A DNA stretch of 64,000 bases from an uncultured Clostridia bacterium. Its GTDB lineage: Bacteria; Bacillota; Clostridia; Lachnospirales; Cellulosilyticaceae. Location of the stretch: positions 1-64,000 of the forward strand of contig CALJNR010000016.1 of the NCBI GenBank assembly GCA_937981575.1. Reading direction: 5' to 3'. Positions within the stretch are counted from its first letter, which is position 1. Each line of letters begins with the position of its first letter. Positions 26,794-34,921 of the stretch are shown in pieces. The position numbers and the translations under genes were made by a program. The notes beneath the pieces are model-generated. The model worked only from the letters and a program-made list of their open reading frames with translations. It ran no database searches and was not told the DNA's origin.

Positions 26794-26844
26794 TTGACAT
26801 GGCAAAATATACGTAATATATTACTTATGTGGGTAATGTGTTAC
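26794..26844 (+). promoter_or_regulatory. Promoter with two 12-bp operator palindromes, upstream of the FMN-binding gene
   Basis: TTGACA (26794-26799), 17 bp, TATATT (26817-26822). The palindrome GTAATATATTAC at 26813-26824 covers the -10. A second copy, GTAATGTGTTAC, at 26833-26844 covers the expected start site. The two are exactly 20 bp apart, two helical turns, so a dimeric repressor could bind both on one face. No regulator gene is adjacent. Confidence 0.75.
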
Positions 26845-26936
26845 GTATAATTGAAAGTTATGACTAAAGAAGTTACACATTATTTATAAGATTTATAAAG
26901 AGGTATTTTTGATGAAGAGAACAAGGAGGCACAATA

Positions 26937-27335
26937 ATGAAGGTGTTATTTAAAGTGGTACTAGCAGGAATTTTACTTTTTATTATTGCTGTTGTAAGCG
27001 GCATGTTTTATCTAAGCAGTGGACTTGAGGCAGGAGGCAGAGTTCAGGTCAATCCTATTTATTTGGAGTCCCTTAAAGATGGCAATTACATAGGAAAATA
27101 TAAAGCAGGAAGATGGACTAACGAACTTCGTATAACTGTGCAAGATCAAAGAATTATAAAGATTGATATTGTTAAGGATGTTAAGTTTCCAAAGCCGGAA
27201 TGGACTGCGGAGCTCTTGGAAAGAATTATAAAAAAACAAAATACGGACATAGATATTATAGCGGGAGCTACGGTTACAAGCAAAGCTTACCTGAAATCCG
27301 TAGAGAATGCTTTGCAACAGGGAAATAATAAATAA
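26937..27335 (+). CDS. Membrane-anchored FMN-binding domain protein
   Basis: 132 residues. An N-terminal hydrophobic anchor (about 3-28), then an FMN_bind domain starting LKDGNYIGKYKAGRWTNELRITVQDQRI and ending in IDIIAGATVTSKAYLKSVENAL. The GATVTS motif is where ApbE-type enzymes attach FMN covalently to Thr in the RnfG/NqrC family. It probably carries electrons at the outer membrane face. AAGGAGG precedes the ATG. It is alone, behind an operator-rich promoter. Confidence 0.85.
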   Translation: MKVLFKVVLAGILLFIIAVVSGMFYLSSGLEAGGRVQVNPIYLESLKDGNYIGKYKAGRWTNELRITVQDQRIIKIDIVKDVKFPKPEWTAELLERIIKKQNTDIDIIAGATVTSKAYLKSVENALQQGNNK

Positions 27336-27657
27336 ATGATATAAGATGTGCAAAACTAGAGGATGACAGGACATCAAGTATAAGGAGTACTTAAAAAGTG
27401 TTAGTAATAGCCGTGCTATTATAAGATGGTATATGAAGTACTAGAAGATCTTAGGAAATATTTGTTTGTATACTCCATTAGCAGTAGATGATAAAATAAT
27501 TTGTAATGATACGATTTAACCCTATGGGGCATATTAGGCGATAACAAAAACTTAATATGCTTCTATTCACTTATTAATGGATAAGGACTATAATCATATA
27601 TATAGGAGAAGTAAAAATTCACTTCGTATTTATACAAATGAAATGGAGGAGAATAAT
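27336..27657 (+). other. Intergenic region upstream of the chemoreceptor
   Basis: 322 bp with no convincing gene. GCATATTA at 27529 and TAATATGC at 27554 form an inverted repeat that may be a hairpin. I compared it by eye with the c-di-GMP riboswitch pattern and found no match. An upstream ATG at 27577 is in frame with the receptor but has no good ribosome site. Confidence 0.4.
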
Positions 27658-29718
27658 ATGTTCAAAGGACTAACTGGTAAATCAATTGTTGCTTTTGGAA
27701 TTGTAATAAGTATCATCTGTGGTTCGTTTGGCATGGTGACCTATACTATTGCTAAAAAGATAGTTGAAAAAGAAATTGAACAAAAGCTGCAGCATCAGAT
27801 GGCAGAAACGATTAATGAAATAGAGAACTATCTTACAGCACACAAAAAGATAGTCTATAGTTTATCTAAAACCATTGAGGCTGTGGGCAAAGACCTCACA
27901 AAAGAAGAGTACATAGCATTATTAACGAAGTATCCATCAGCTAACGAAGAAACATTAGGAACAGGCGTATGGTATGAGCCTTATCAGTATGATAGAGCGC
28001 TTAAGTATTTTGGCCCTTATGCTTATAAAGATGAAGGGAAGGTTGTATTTACAGAAGAGTATGCAACGGCAGAATATGATTATGTCAGTTGGGATTGGTA
28101 TACGATGGCTAAAGGGGTAAAGGATGATGTGGTGTGGACAGCACCTTATCATGATGAATTATCAGGTATTATTATGATAACAGCCACTGCGCCACTTTAT
28201 GAAAATGGAACCTTCCAAGGGGTAGTAACCAGTGATATGGATCTCAATGTACTGCAAGATATTGTAGGGAGCATTCAAGTTGGAAAAACTGGGAAAGCGC
28301 ATCTTATAGATCAAGAGGGAGTTTATATCGTAACAGATGATAAAGAAAAAGCAATGAAGGTAAATATTACAGAGGATTCAAATAAAGATTTATCCAGCAA
28401 AAGTAAAGTGATTCTAGAAGAAGAGAATGGCAGATTCCGATTTAAGCATGGAAAAGAGGGTTATTATGCCTATTATTCGCGGATTCCGCAAACCGGATGG
28501 AATGTTCTGCTTACCATTTCAGAAGAAGAGGCAGCTTTAGCACTTCGAAATCTTGGAGCAGGTATAGTACTTACCAGTCTTTTCATTTTAGCATTTGGCA
28601 TACTGGCCGTAGTTCTTATGAGCAGGACCATTACTAAACCGATTATTGCTTTATCAGGCATTATTGAGCGTTTGTCTAATTATGACTTGACTGTTGCAGA
28701 AAATAATCAAATATTAAGCTATATGAAGCGAAAAGATGAGATAGGATTAATCACTAAGGCGTTAATGCATATGCAGAGTAATCTTGTTGAGCTTATTCAT
28801 AAAGTTTCAAGCATCTCTTCTCAAGTAGCTGCTGCCTCCGAAGAACTGACAGCTGTTAGCCAGCAGTCGGCCCAGGCGGCAGACGAAACGGCCCGAACGA
28901 TTGATGAGATAGCAAAAGGAGCGTCTGCTCAAGCTAAGGACACAGAAAGCGGAGCGGTGCATATTAATGGGCTGGGGCAGCTTATAGAAGAGGACGAGCA
29001 GCATATTGTACATCTCAATGAATCAACCTACGAAGTGAGTAAGCTGAAAGACGAAGGTCTTGCAATTTTAAAAGGGTTAGTAGAAAAAACTAAAATCAGC
29101 AACAAGTCATCAAAAGAAGTTTATGAAAGCATTATGAGTACCAGCGAAGGGGCTGAAAAAATAGCAAGTGCCAGTCAGATGATCGAAAGTATTGCTAATC
29201 AGACGAATCTGCTTGCCCTCAATGCTGCGATAGAAGCAGCAAGAGCCGGAGAGGCAGGGAGAGGGTTTGCAGTAGTAGCAGATGAAATACGAAAGCTGGC
29301 AGAAGAGTCAAATAAGTTTACGGAAGAGATTACGACAGTTATTAAGGGGCTTACCAGCAAGACCTTTCATGCAGTAGAAACGATAAAAGAAGTTGAAAAG
29401 AATATGGCGTCTCAGACAGAAAGCGTAGAAATGACCCATGAAAAATTCGATGGCATTCATGAGACTATAGAGAGAATCAGCCAAGTACTTGTTTCGATTA
29501 ATGATTCGAGTGGAAAAATGCAGGATAAGAAAAATGAAATTATAAGTATCATCGAAAACCTATCTGCTATATCACAAGAAAATGCCGCAGGAACCCAAGA
29601 AGCTGCAGCATCTGTTGAAGAGCAGACAGCCTCTATGGAAGAAATAGCAAGTGCCAGCGAATCTTTATCCAAACTGGCAGAAGAACTTCAGCAGCACATC
29701 AGCAAATTTAAACTCTAA
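27658..29718 (+). CDS. Methyl-accepting chemotaxis protein (dCache type)
   Basis: 686 residues from the ATG at 27658, which TGGAGGAG precedes by 6 nt. Helix 1 at about 10-32, an extracellular dCache sensor ([54 protein letters not shown]), helix 2 near 305-325, HAMP ([16 protein letters not shown]), and the signalling hairpin with [34 protein letters not shown]. There is no C-terminal CheR-binding pentapeptide. It guides motility in response to a small ligand, unknown here. No che genes are nearby. Confidence 0.92.
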   Translation: MFKGLTGKSIVAFGIVISIICGSFGMVTYTIAKKIVEKEIEQKLQHQMAETINEIENYLTAHKKIVYSLSKTIEAVGKDLTKEEYIALLTKYPSANEETLGTGVWYEPYQYDRALKYFGPYAYKDEGKVVFTEEYATAEYDYVSWDWYTMAKGVKDDVVWTAPYHDELSGIIMITATAPLYENGTFQGVVTSDMDLNVLQDIVGSIQVGKTGKAHLIDQEGVYIVTDDKEKAMKVNITEDSNKDLSSKSKVILEEENGRFRFKHGKEGYYAYYSRIPQTGWNVLLTISEEEAALALRNLGAGIVLTSLFILAFGILAVVLMSRTITKPIIALSGIIERLSNYDLTVAENNQILSYMKRKDEIGLITKALMHMQSNLVELIHKVSSISSQVAAASEELTAVSQQSAQAADETARTIDEIAKGASAQAKDTESGAVHINGLGQLIEEDEQHIVHLNESTYEVSKLKDEGLAILKGLVEKTKISNKSSKEVYESIMSTSEGAEKIASASQMIESIANQTNLLALNAAIEAARAGEAGRGFAVVADEIRKLAEESNKFTEEITTVIKGLTSKTFHAVETIKEVEKNMASQTESVEMTHEKFDGIHETIERISQVLVSINDSSGKMQDKKNEIISIIENLSAISQENAAGTQEAAASVEEQTASMEEIASASESLSKLAEELQQHISKFKL

Positions 29719-29735
29719 AACTTTAGTAAAACTTT

Positions 29736-29876
29736 GGGGACGGTTCTCTAATAATCATGTTTTGATAAACACGATTATTAGAGAACCGTCCCCGCTTTAT
29801 TTCATTTCAGTTGATAACGGGAATATTGGAGAACCGTCCCATAATAGAAGAATAGGAATATTAGAGAACCGTCCCC
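29736..29876. repeat. Cluster of four REP-like GGGACGGTTCTC repeats
   Basis: Copies at 29736-29756 (forward) and 29773-29793 (inverted) form a perfect 21-bp inverted repeat around a 16-nt loop. Two further copies in the second orientation lie at 29822-29840 and 29855-29876, each ending GAGAACCGTCCC. They follow the chemoreceptor stop by 18 bp. Sequences like these recur in clostridial genomes, often with REP-associated (RAYT) transposases; no transposase is in this window. Confidence 0.8.
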
Positions 29877-29959
29877 TACGAGAATATTATTTTTGACTTG
29901 TTTAAAAGAAGGGTATAATATAAAACTAAAGATCTAAAATTATTAGGGAGGATATACAG

Positions 29960-30376
29960 ATGAAGTCCTATAGAAAGGAACTTTATATTGATATTAAAAC
30001 GAGAAGAGCTTTTATAAATATTACGAGTAAGGTGGAAGAATGCCTGAGGGAAAGTGGTATTCAAGAAGGACTTCTTCTATGTAACGCGATGCATATTACG
30101 GCTAGTGTTTTCATTAATGATGATGAATCGGGGCTTCATAGAGATTTTGAACGTTTTTTAGAAAAGCTTGCACCAGAACGGCCCTATGATCAATATGACC
30201 ATAATGGATATGAAGATAATGCGGATGCACATCTTAAAAGAACGATTATGGGCAGAGAAGTTGTGGCAGCTGTTACAGAAGGCAAATTGGATTTTGGCCC
30301 ATGGGAGCAGATCTTTTATGGAGAGTTTGATGGCAAGAGGCCTAAGAGAATCTTGATTAAGATTATCGGAGAGTAA
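29960..30376 (+). CDS. YjbQ family protein (UPF0047)
   Basis: 138 residues, the usual length. ALHLT-like core [26 protein letters not shown], then [48 protein letters not shown], a strong family signature with conserved His and Glu. E. coli YjbQ has been reported to have weak thiamine-phosphate synthase activity, but the physiological role is unclear. GGGAGG precedes the ATG. It lies 62 bp upstream of rpoN and may be co-transcribed with it. Confidence 0.9.
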   Translation: MKSYRKELYIDIKTRRAFINITSKVEECLRESGIQEGLLLCNAMHITASVFINDDESGLHRDFERFLEKLAPERPYDQYDHNGYEDNADAHLKRTIMGREVVAAVTEGKLDFGPWEQIFYGEFDGKRPKRILIKIIGE

Positions 30377-30438
30377 GGTTTGAAAGAAGCAAGTGTGCTA
30401 AATGCAACAACGAGCTAAATAGAAATGAAGGTGATTTT

Positions 30439-31797
30439 ATGGGGATAGATATGGGACATTTTCTAGAGTTAAAGCTAAAAACATCTTTATCACCAGAGCT
30501 TCAACAATCTATGAGAATCCTTCAGATGGGAATAGAGGAACTAAATGCTTTTCTTAAAGAGGAAGCAATGCAGAATCCGGTCATTGATATTGAGTCTTTC
30601 GGTGAGGCACCAAACACAGGAGAGCAGCTTAGTAAAAAGCTAGAGTGGTTGGAGGATGCAGATAAAGATAACCGTGTTTTTTATCAGAGTGAAGGGGAAA
30701 GGACAGAAGGGACTGACCTTGCCATTTGTGAAAACACGTTGCAGGAGTATCTGCTCCCACAGCTTTATTATCTTCCGCTTACTCCTGTGCAGAAAAAGCT
30801 CACGCGATACATTATTGATGCACTTAATCCGGATGGGTATTTAGAGGATTCGGCAGAATTTATTGCGCAGGTTTTCCATGTCACTATGGAAGAAGTGCAG
30901 AAAGCATTGGAAATTATTCAAGACTTAGAGCCTTGGGGCGTTGGTGCCAGAGACCTGAAAGAATGCATTATCATTCAACTACGCAAAAAACAGATATACG
31001 ATCAAAAATTGTATGAACTAGTGGAAGACTATTTAGAACTGCTATCAAAAAATAAACTGAATTCTATTGCTCGTGCAATGCAGGTTACGGTAGATGAGCT
31101 TCAGGGGTATGTATCTGTTATCAAAAGTCTAAATCCTAAACCTGGCAGTGCTTTTGGGAAAAGGTCATCCGTCAGGTATATGATTCCGGATATTTTAGTT
31201 ATTAAGTTTAAGGATTACTTTGAGGTACTGACGAATCAGACGGCTTACCCGCATATAGTTATCAATCCTTACTACAAAACGATGCTGAAAGAGGGTACTG
31301 ACGCTGATACATGTAAGTATATCTCGAAATGTATTGATAAAGCTTCGTGGGCGCTGCGGTGCATTGAGCAAAGAAACAGTACGTTGCTGCAAGTGGCAAA
31401 GACTGTGGTAGAAATCCAAAAAGACTTTTTTGATCGAGGAACAGCGCATCTTTTACCGATGACACTTAGAGATATTGCAGTGAAGTTAAACATTCATGAG
31501 TCTACAGTGAGCAGAGCCATTAGAGATAAGTACCTTCAATGTCCCTGGGGTGTTTTCAGCTTTAAATATTTTTTCAGCAGTGGTATTTCGGGCAAGGAAG
31601 ATGAGGTTTTAACGCCCACTCAAATAATGAGTAAAATTAAAAGGATCATCAAAGAAGAAAATAAAGCAAAACCTTTAAGTGATCAAAAGATCTCAGATAT
31701 CTTGGCCGCAGAGGACAGTCAGGTGGCGAGGAGAACGGTGGCAAAGTATAGGGAAGCTTTAAATATCCCAGCTGCCTCAGAACGAAAAACTAAATAG
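30439..31797 (+). CDS. rpoN: RNA polymerase sigma-54 factor
   Basis: 452 residues. Region I is Gln/Leu-rich (LKLKTSLSPELQQSMRILQMGIEELNAFLKEEAMQNP) and contacts activators. Region III contains the core-binding part and the HTH (MTLRDIAVKLNIHESTVSRAIRDKYLQCPWG). The C-terminal RpoN box ARRTVAKYREAL reads the -24 element. GAAGGTG precedes the ATG. It is followed 20 bp later by a sigma-54 activator gene, and a matching -24/-12 promoter lies beyond that, so sigma factor, activator and target are clustered. Confidence 0.95.
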   Translation: MGIDMGHFLELKLKTSLSPELQQSMRILQMGIEELNAFLKEEAMQNPVIDIESFGEAPNTGEQLSKKLEWLEDADKDNRVFYQSEGERTEGTDLAICENTLQEYLLPQLYYLPLTPVQKKLTRYIIDALNPDGYLEDSAEFIAQVFHVTMEEVQKALEIIQDLEPWGVGARDLKECIIIQLRKKQIYDQKLYELVEDYLELLSKNKLNSIARAMQVTVDELQGYVSVIKSLNPKPGSAFGKRSSVRYMIPDILVIKFKDYFEVLTNQTAYPHIVINPYYKTMLKEGTDADTCKYISKCIDKASWALRCIEQRNSTLLQVAKTVVEIQKDFFDRGTAHLLPMTLRDIAVKLNIHESTVSRAIRDKYLQCPWGVFSFKYFFSSGISGKEDEVLTPTQIMSKIKRIIKEENKAKPLSDQKISDILAAEDSQVARRTVAKYREALNIPAASERKTK

Positions 31798-31817
31798 CAG
31801 ACTAAGGCGGGAGAATT

Positions 31818-33179
31818 ATGTACATCCACAACATCATAAAGGCCAGTGAAAGCATTCTAGAATGTATTCATGACGGTATTGCTGTCGTAGATAAAAAAGG
31901 AATTGTTATTTATGTGAATGATGCTAATTACCGGATTACAGGAAATGAGGCGAAGAATTTTTTAGGTAAACAAGTAAGAGATGTGGTTCCGGATTCAAGG
32001 ATTCCCTATGTTTTAGATACAGGAAGCAAGCTCATTGGCATTAAGACTAAGGTGAATGAGAAAGAAGTTATATCTAATATTGTCCCAGTTGTTTATAATG
32101 GCAAGGTAGAGGGAGCCATTTCAATATTTAGGGATCTATCCGAGATTGTAAGACTTAATGAAAAACTAGAAGATGCCAATCTTAAAATTCAGCATTTATA
32201 CAAGGAGCTGAATTTCTTAACAGACGCAGACAGCAACATGATCATTGGTAGTAACCCTGAGATGCACAAAACATTAAAAATTGCCCAGAAAGCATCTTTA
32301 GTGAATTCCACCGTTTTGCTGCAGGGAGAAAGCGGAACAGGCAAAGAAGTATTTGCGCGGTTTATTCACCGTCATAGTTTGCGGGAGAACAAACCTTTAG
32401 TGACGGTTAACTGCGCTGCGATACCTGAGAGCCTTCTGGAAAGTGAACTGTTTGGTTATGAAGAAGGAGCTTTTACAGGAGCTAAAAAAGGCGGAAGACC
32501 TGGTATGTTTGAACTTGCAGATACTGGTACGATATTTTTAGATGAAATTGGTGATATGAATCTTTTGCTGCAGGCAAAGCTCCTAAGAGTGCTTCAGAGT
32601 CATGAAATTATGCGGGTTGGTGGGACCAAGCTTAAACATATTGATGTAAGAGTCATTGCAGCGACTAATAAAAATCTGAAGCAGATGGTAGAGGATAAAA
32701 CTTTTAGGGAAGATCTTTATTACAGGCTGGAAGTTATCAAGATTGATATCCCGCCGCTTAGAAGACGAAGAGAAGATATTTATTTATATATTCAATATGC
32801 CGCAAAAAAGATCAGCAAGCAGATTGGCAAAGAGGTATCAGTAAGTCCGAGGGTGATTAAGGCTCTTAGTGAATATCACTACCCTGGGAATGTAAGAGAA
32901 CTTGAGAATATTATTGAAGTCTGTATTGTAAGTGATGAGGACGGCATTATTGATATGGATGATTTACCGGAAAATATAAAGCCTCAAAAGCGAGGAGAAA
33001 ATGGCATTCATTTTTATTTTGAAACCTTTCCTCAAATGGAGCAGCTAGAAAGGATGCTCTTAGAAAAGGCCGTTCAAATGTATCCTTCTAAGACAGAAGC
33101 GGCCAAACACCTCAATTTATCACGGGCAACTTTATATAGAAAGTTAGAAAAGTATGGCATAAGCTATGAAAAAGACTAA
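31818..33179 (+). CDS. Sigma-54-dependent activator (PAS-AAA+-Fis) of the tryptophanase operon
   Basis: 453 residues. PAS domain at about 8-115 (IHDGIAVVDKKGIVIYVNDANYRITG), AAA+ domain with Walker A GESGTGKE at 170-177, the sigma-54-contacting GAFTGA loop at 217-222, Walker B in TIFLDEIGDM, and a C-terminal Fis-type HTH (SKTEAAKHLNLSRATLYRKLEKYGI). The intact GAFTGA shows a true sigma-54 activator, unlike E. coli TyrR. The PAS domain probably senses an aromatic or amino-acid signal; inferred from the target. It is co-transcribed with rpoN (20-bp gap) and likely binds the palindromes just downstream. Confidence 0.93.
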   Translation: MYIHNIIKASESILECIHDGIAVVDKKGIVIYVNDANYRITGNEAKNFLGKQVRDVVPDSRIPYVLDTGSKLIGIKTKVNEKEVISNIVPVVYNGKVEGAISIFRDLSEIVRLNEKLEDANLKIQHLYKELNFLTDADSNMIIGSNPEMHKTLKIAQKASLVNSTVLLQGESGTGKEVFARFIHRHSLRENKPLVTVNCAAIPESLLESELFGYEEGAFTGAKKGGRPGMFELADTGTIFLDEIGDMNLLLQAKLLRVLQSHEIMRVGGTKLKHIDVRVIAATNKNLKQMVEDKTFREDLYYRLEVIKIDIPPLRRRREDIYLYIQYAAKKISKQIGKEVSVSPRVIKALSEYHYPGNVRELENIIEVCIVSDEDGIIDMDDLPENIKPQKRGENGIHFYFETFPQMEQLERMLLEKAVQMYPSKTEAAKHLNLSRATLYRKLEKYGISYEKD

Positions 33180-33191
33180 GAACTATGAAAG

Positions 33192-33208
33192 TGTATCAGT
33201 TTGATACA
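33192..33208. promoter_or_regulatory. Upstream activator site 1 (palindrome)
   Basis: TGTATCA-GTT-TGATACA, a perfect 7-bp inverted repeat with a 3-bp centre. Its centre lies about 250 bp before the predicted tryptophanase transcription start and 41 bp before site 2. Confidence 0.8.
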
Positions 33209-33217
33209 GTGGAAATG

Positions 33218-33264
33218 AAAAGGGGAGATATTTGTATCATTTTGATACAAGTATCTCCCCTTTT
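33218..33264 (+). terminator. Terminator of the rpoN-activator operon, containing activator site 2
   Basis: AAAAGGGGAGATA (33218-33230) pairs with TATCTCCCCTTTT (33252-33264). The hairpin continues upward through a U-G pair into the arms of the TGTATCA/TGATACA palindrome, closing on a TTT loop. The whole is a near-perfect 22-bp stem ending in TTTT, 38 bp after the activator stop codon. Confidence 0.85.
33233..33249. promoter_or_regulatory. Upstream activator site 2 (palindrome inside the terminator)
   Basis: TGTATCA-TTT-TGATACA, extended by one matched base on each side. It forms the apex of the terminator stem described separately. Its centre is 41 bp from site 1 and 96 bp from site 3, close to whole helical turns. 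Confidence 0.82.
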
Positions 33265-33328
33265 ACAGGACAAGAGACGTAAATACACGTATTAAGAAAG
33301 AGACCAGCTCTTCCGAAAAGGAAGTTAG

Positions 33329-33345
33329 TGTATCATTTTGATACA
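33329..33345. promoter_or_regulatory. Upstream activator site 3 (palindrome)
   Basis: TGTATCA-TTT-TGATACA, and the symmetry extends four bases on each side (33325-33349), making it the best of the three. It lies about 115 bp upstream of the predicted start site, a standard enhancer distance for sigma-54. A small hairpin TGCGC / GCGCA follows at 33360-33375. Confidence 0.85.
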
Positions 33346-33425
33346 CTAAGAACTGCTGCTGCGCATTATAGCGCAAGAAATAAGTGCTTTTATCAGCTTT
33401 TTAGTTAAATGTGAGCCGAAAAAGT

Positions 33426-33440
33426 TGGCATGGATCTTGC
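33426..33440 (+). promoter_or_regulatory. Sigma-54 (-24/-12) promoter of the tryptophanase operon
   Basis: TGGCAT-GGATC-TTGC, followed by TT, matches the sigma-54 consensus TGGCAC-N5-TTGC at all but one base, with exact spacing (GG at 33427-33428, GC at 33439-33440). A start near 33452 gives a leader of about 45 nt, too short for a TnaC-type attenuator. Confidence 0.9.
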
Positions 33441-33496
33441 TTATATATATAAGTGTAAACAATTATATTTTACATACATTTTAAGGAGGAATTTAC

Positions 33497-34870
33497 ATGA
33501 GAGCAGCAGAACCTTTCAGAATTAAGATGGTAGAACCTATTAGACTCATTTCACGAGAAGAAAGAGAAAAGGCACTGGAAAATGCCGGATACAATCCATT
33601 TTCCCTAAGAGCAGAAGATGTGTATATAGACCTTTTAACAGACAGTGGTACGGGCGCTATGAGCGACTATCAATGGGCAGGGATTATGATGGGAGATGAA
33701 TCCTATGCAGGAAGTAGAAACTATTATAATTTAGCACAGTCTGTTAAAGATATTATAGGTTATAACTATACGATTCCAACGCATCAAGGAAGAGGTGCTG
33801 AACAGGTATTATTCCCTCTCCTTATTAAAAAAGGACAATATATTTTAGGCAACATGCATTTTGATACAACTAAAGCACATATTGAACTGGCAGGGGGGAG
33901 AGCTGTCAACTTTGTAATAGAAAAAGCTTTTGACACAACAACACCTTTTGACTTCAAAGGAAACTTTGACATAGAAAAAATGGAAGCTTTTATCAAAGAA
34001 AAAGGCGTAGAAAACATCGGATTTATCTTAATGACAATTACTTGTAACAGCGCTGGCGGTCAGCCTGTATCTATGGCAAATTTAAGAGAAGTCAGCGCAG
34101 TAGGCAAAAAATATGGTATTCGCGTATTTATAGATGCTGCAAGGTTTGCAGAAAATGCTTACTTTATTAAGCAGAGAGAAAAAGGTTATGAAAATACAAC
34201 CATTGTTGACATTATCAAAGAACAATTCTCTTATGCAGAAGGCTTTACAATGAGTGCTAAAAAAGATGCACTAGTTAATATCGGAGGAATCTTAGGCATA
34301 AAAGATGATGAAGAGCTCTTTGCAAAAGCAAGATCGATGACTGTACCAATGGAAGGCTTCCCAACATACGGCGGGCTTGCAGGAAGAGATATGGAAGCTT
34401 TAGCAAGAGGACTTAGAGAAGGGGCAGATGAGGATTATTTAAGATACCGCATTGAGCAGGTTGCGTATCTTGGCAGAAGGCTTATGGAAGGGGGCGTACC
34501 TATTCAAACCCCTACAGGCGGGCATGCAGTATTCGTTGATGCCAAAAAGATGCTGCCACATATTCCAGGCGATCAATTCCCAGCACAGTCTTTAGCCAAT
34601 GAACTGTATTTAGAAGCAGGGGTTAGAGCTGTTGAAATTGGATCATTTCTTTTAGGAAGAGACCCAGAAACTGGACTGCAATGCGAATCACCAATGGAAC
34701 TTTTAAGACTTACTATTCCAAGAAGAACTTATACAAACAGCCATATGGACGTTGTCGCAGATGCACTGATTGCCATCAAAGACAGAGCAAACGCTCTTAA
34801 AGGATATGAATTCACGTATGAGCCAGCTATACTAAGACACTTTACTGCAAGACTCAAACCAATTGAATAA
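33497..34870 (+). CDS. tnaA: Tryptophanase (PLP-dependent tryptophan indole-lyase)
   Basis: 457 residues. It splits L-tryptophan to indole, pyruvate and ammonia in the cytosol. The PLP lysine is in MSAKKDA (Lys256), with the cofactor Asp in [13 protein letters not shown]. Tryptophanase and tyrosine phenol-lyase are close relatives, but three positions favour tryptophanase: Asp123 (HFDTT; Thr in the phenol-lyase), Ile381 ([11 protein letters not shown]; Arg in the phenol-lyase) and His448 (LRHFTA; Phe in the phenol-lyase). AAGGAGG precedes the ATG. It leads an operon driven by a sigma-54 promoter. Codon use suggests high expression. Confidence 0.93.
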   Translation: MRAAEPFRIKMVEPIRLISREEREKALENAGYNPFSLRAEDVYIDLLTDSGTGAMSDYQWAGIMMGDESYAGSRNYYNLAQSVKDIIGYNYTIPTHQGRGAEQVLFPLLIKKGQYILGNMHFDTTKAHIELAGGRAVNFVIEKAFDTTTPFDFKGNFDIEKMEAFIKEKGVENIGFILMTITCNSAGGQPVSMANLREVSAVGKKYGIRVFIDAARFAENAYFIKQREKGYENTTIVDIIKEQFSYAEGFTMSAKKDALVNIGGILGIKDDEELFAKARSMTVPMEGFPTYGGLAGRDMEALARGLREGADEDYLRYRIEQVAYLGRRLMEGGVPIQTPTGGHAVFVDAKKMLPHIPGDQFPAQSLANELYLEAGVRAVEIGSFLLGRDPETGLQCESPMELLRLTIPRRTYTNSHMDVVADALIAIKDRANALKGYEFTYEPAILRHFTARLKPIE

Positions 34871-34921
34871 GAGATAAAGAGAAAAATCAAAAGGACAAAC
34901 ACAATTTGAGGAGGTATATGT

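Noticed and set aside
27336-27657. c-di-GMP riboswitch before the chemoreceptor
   Set aside because: No conserved riboswitch core was found by eye; only a simple inverted repeat is present.
29651-29896. Open frame of 81 codons after the chemoreceptor
   Set aside because: It is made of the out-of-frame end of the receptor gene and the REP-like repeats; no ribosome site and no protein-like sequence.
33192-33345. TyrR boxes
   Set aside because: The arms are TGTATCA with a 3-bp centre, not TGTAAA-N6-TTTACA; and the activator lacks an ACT domain and has an intact GAFTGA loop.
33441-33496. TnaC-like leader peptide before tnaA
   Set aside because: The leader from the predicted sigma-54 start is about 45 nt and holds no Trp-containing short ORF with a ribosome site.
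33497-34870. Tyrosine phenol-lyase
   Set aside because: Diagnostic positions carry Asp, Ile and His as in tryptophanase rather than Thr, Arg and Phe.
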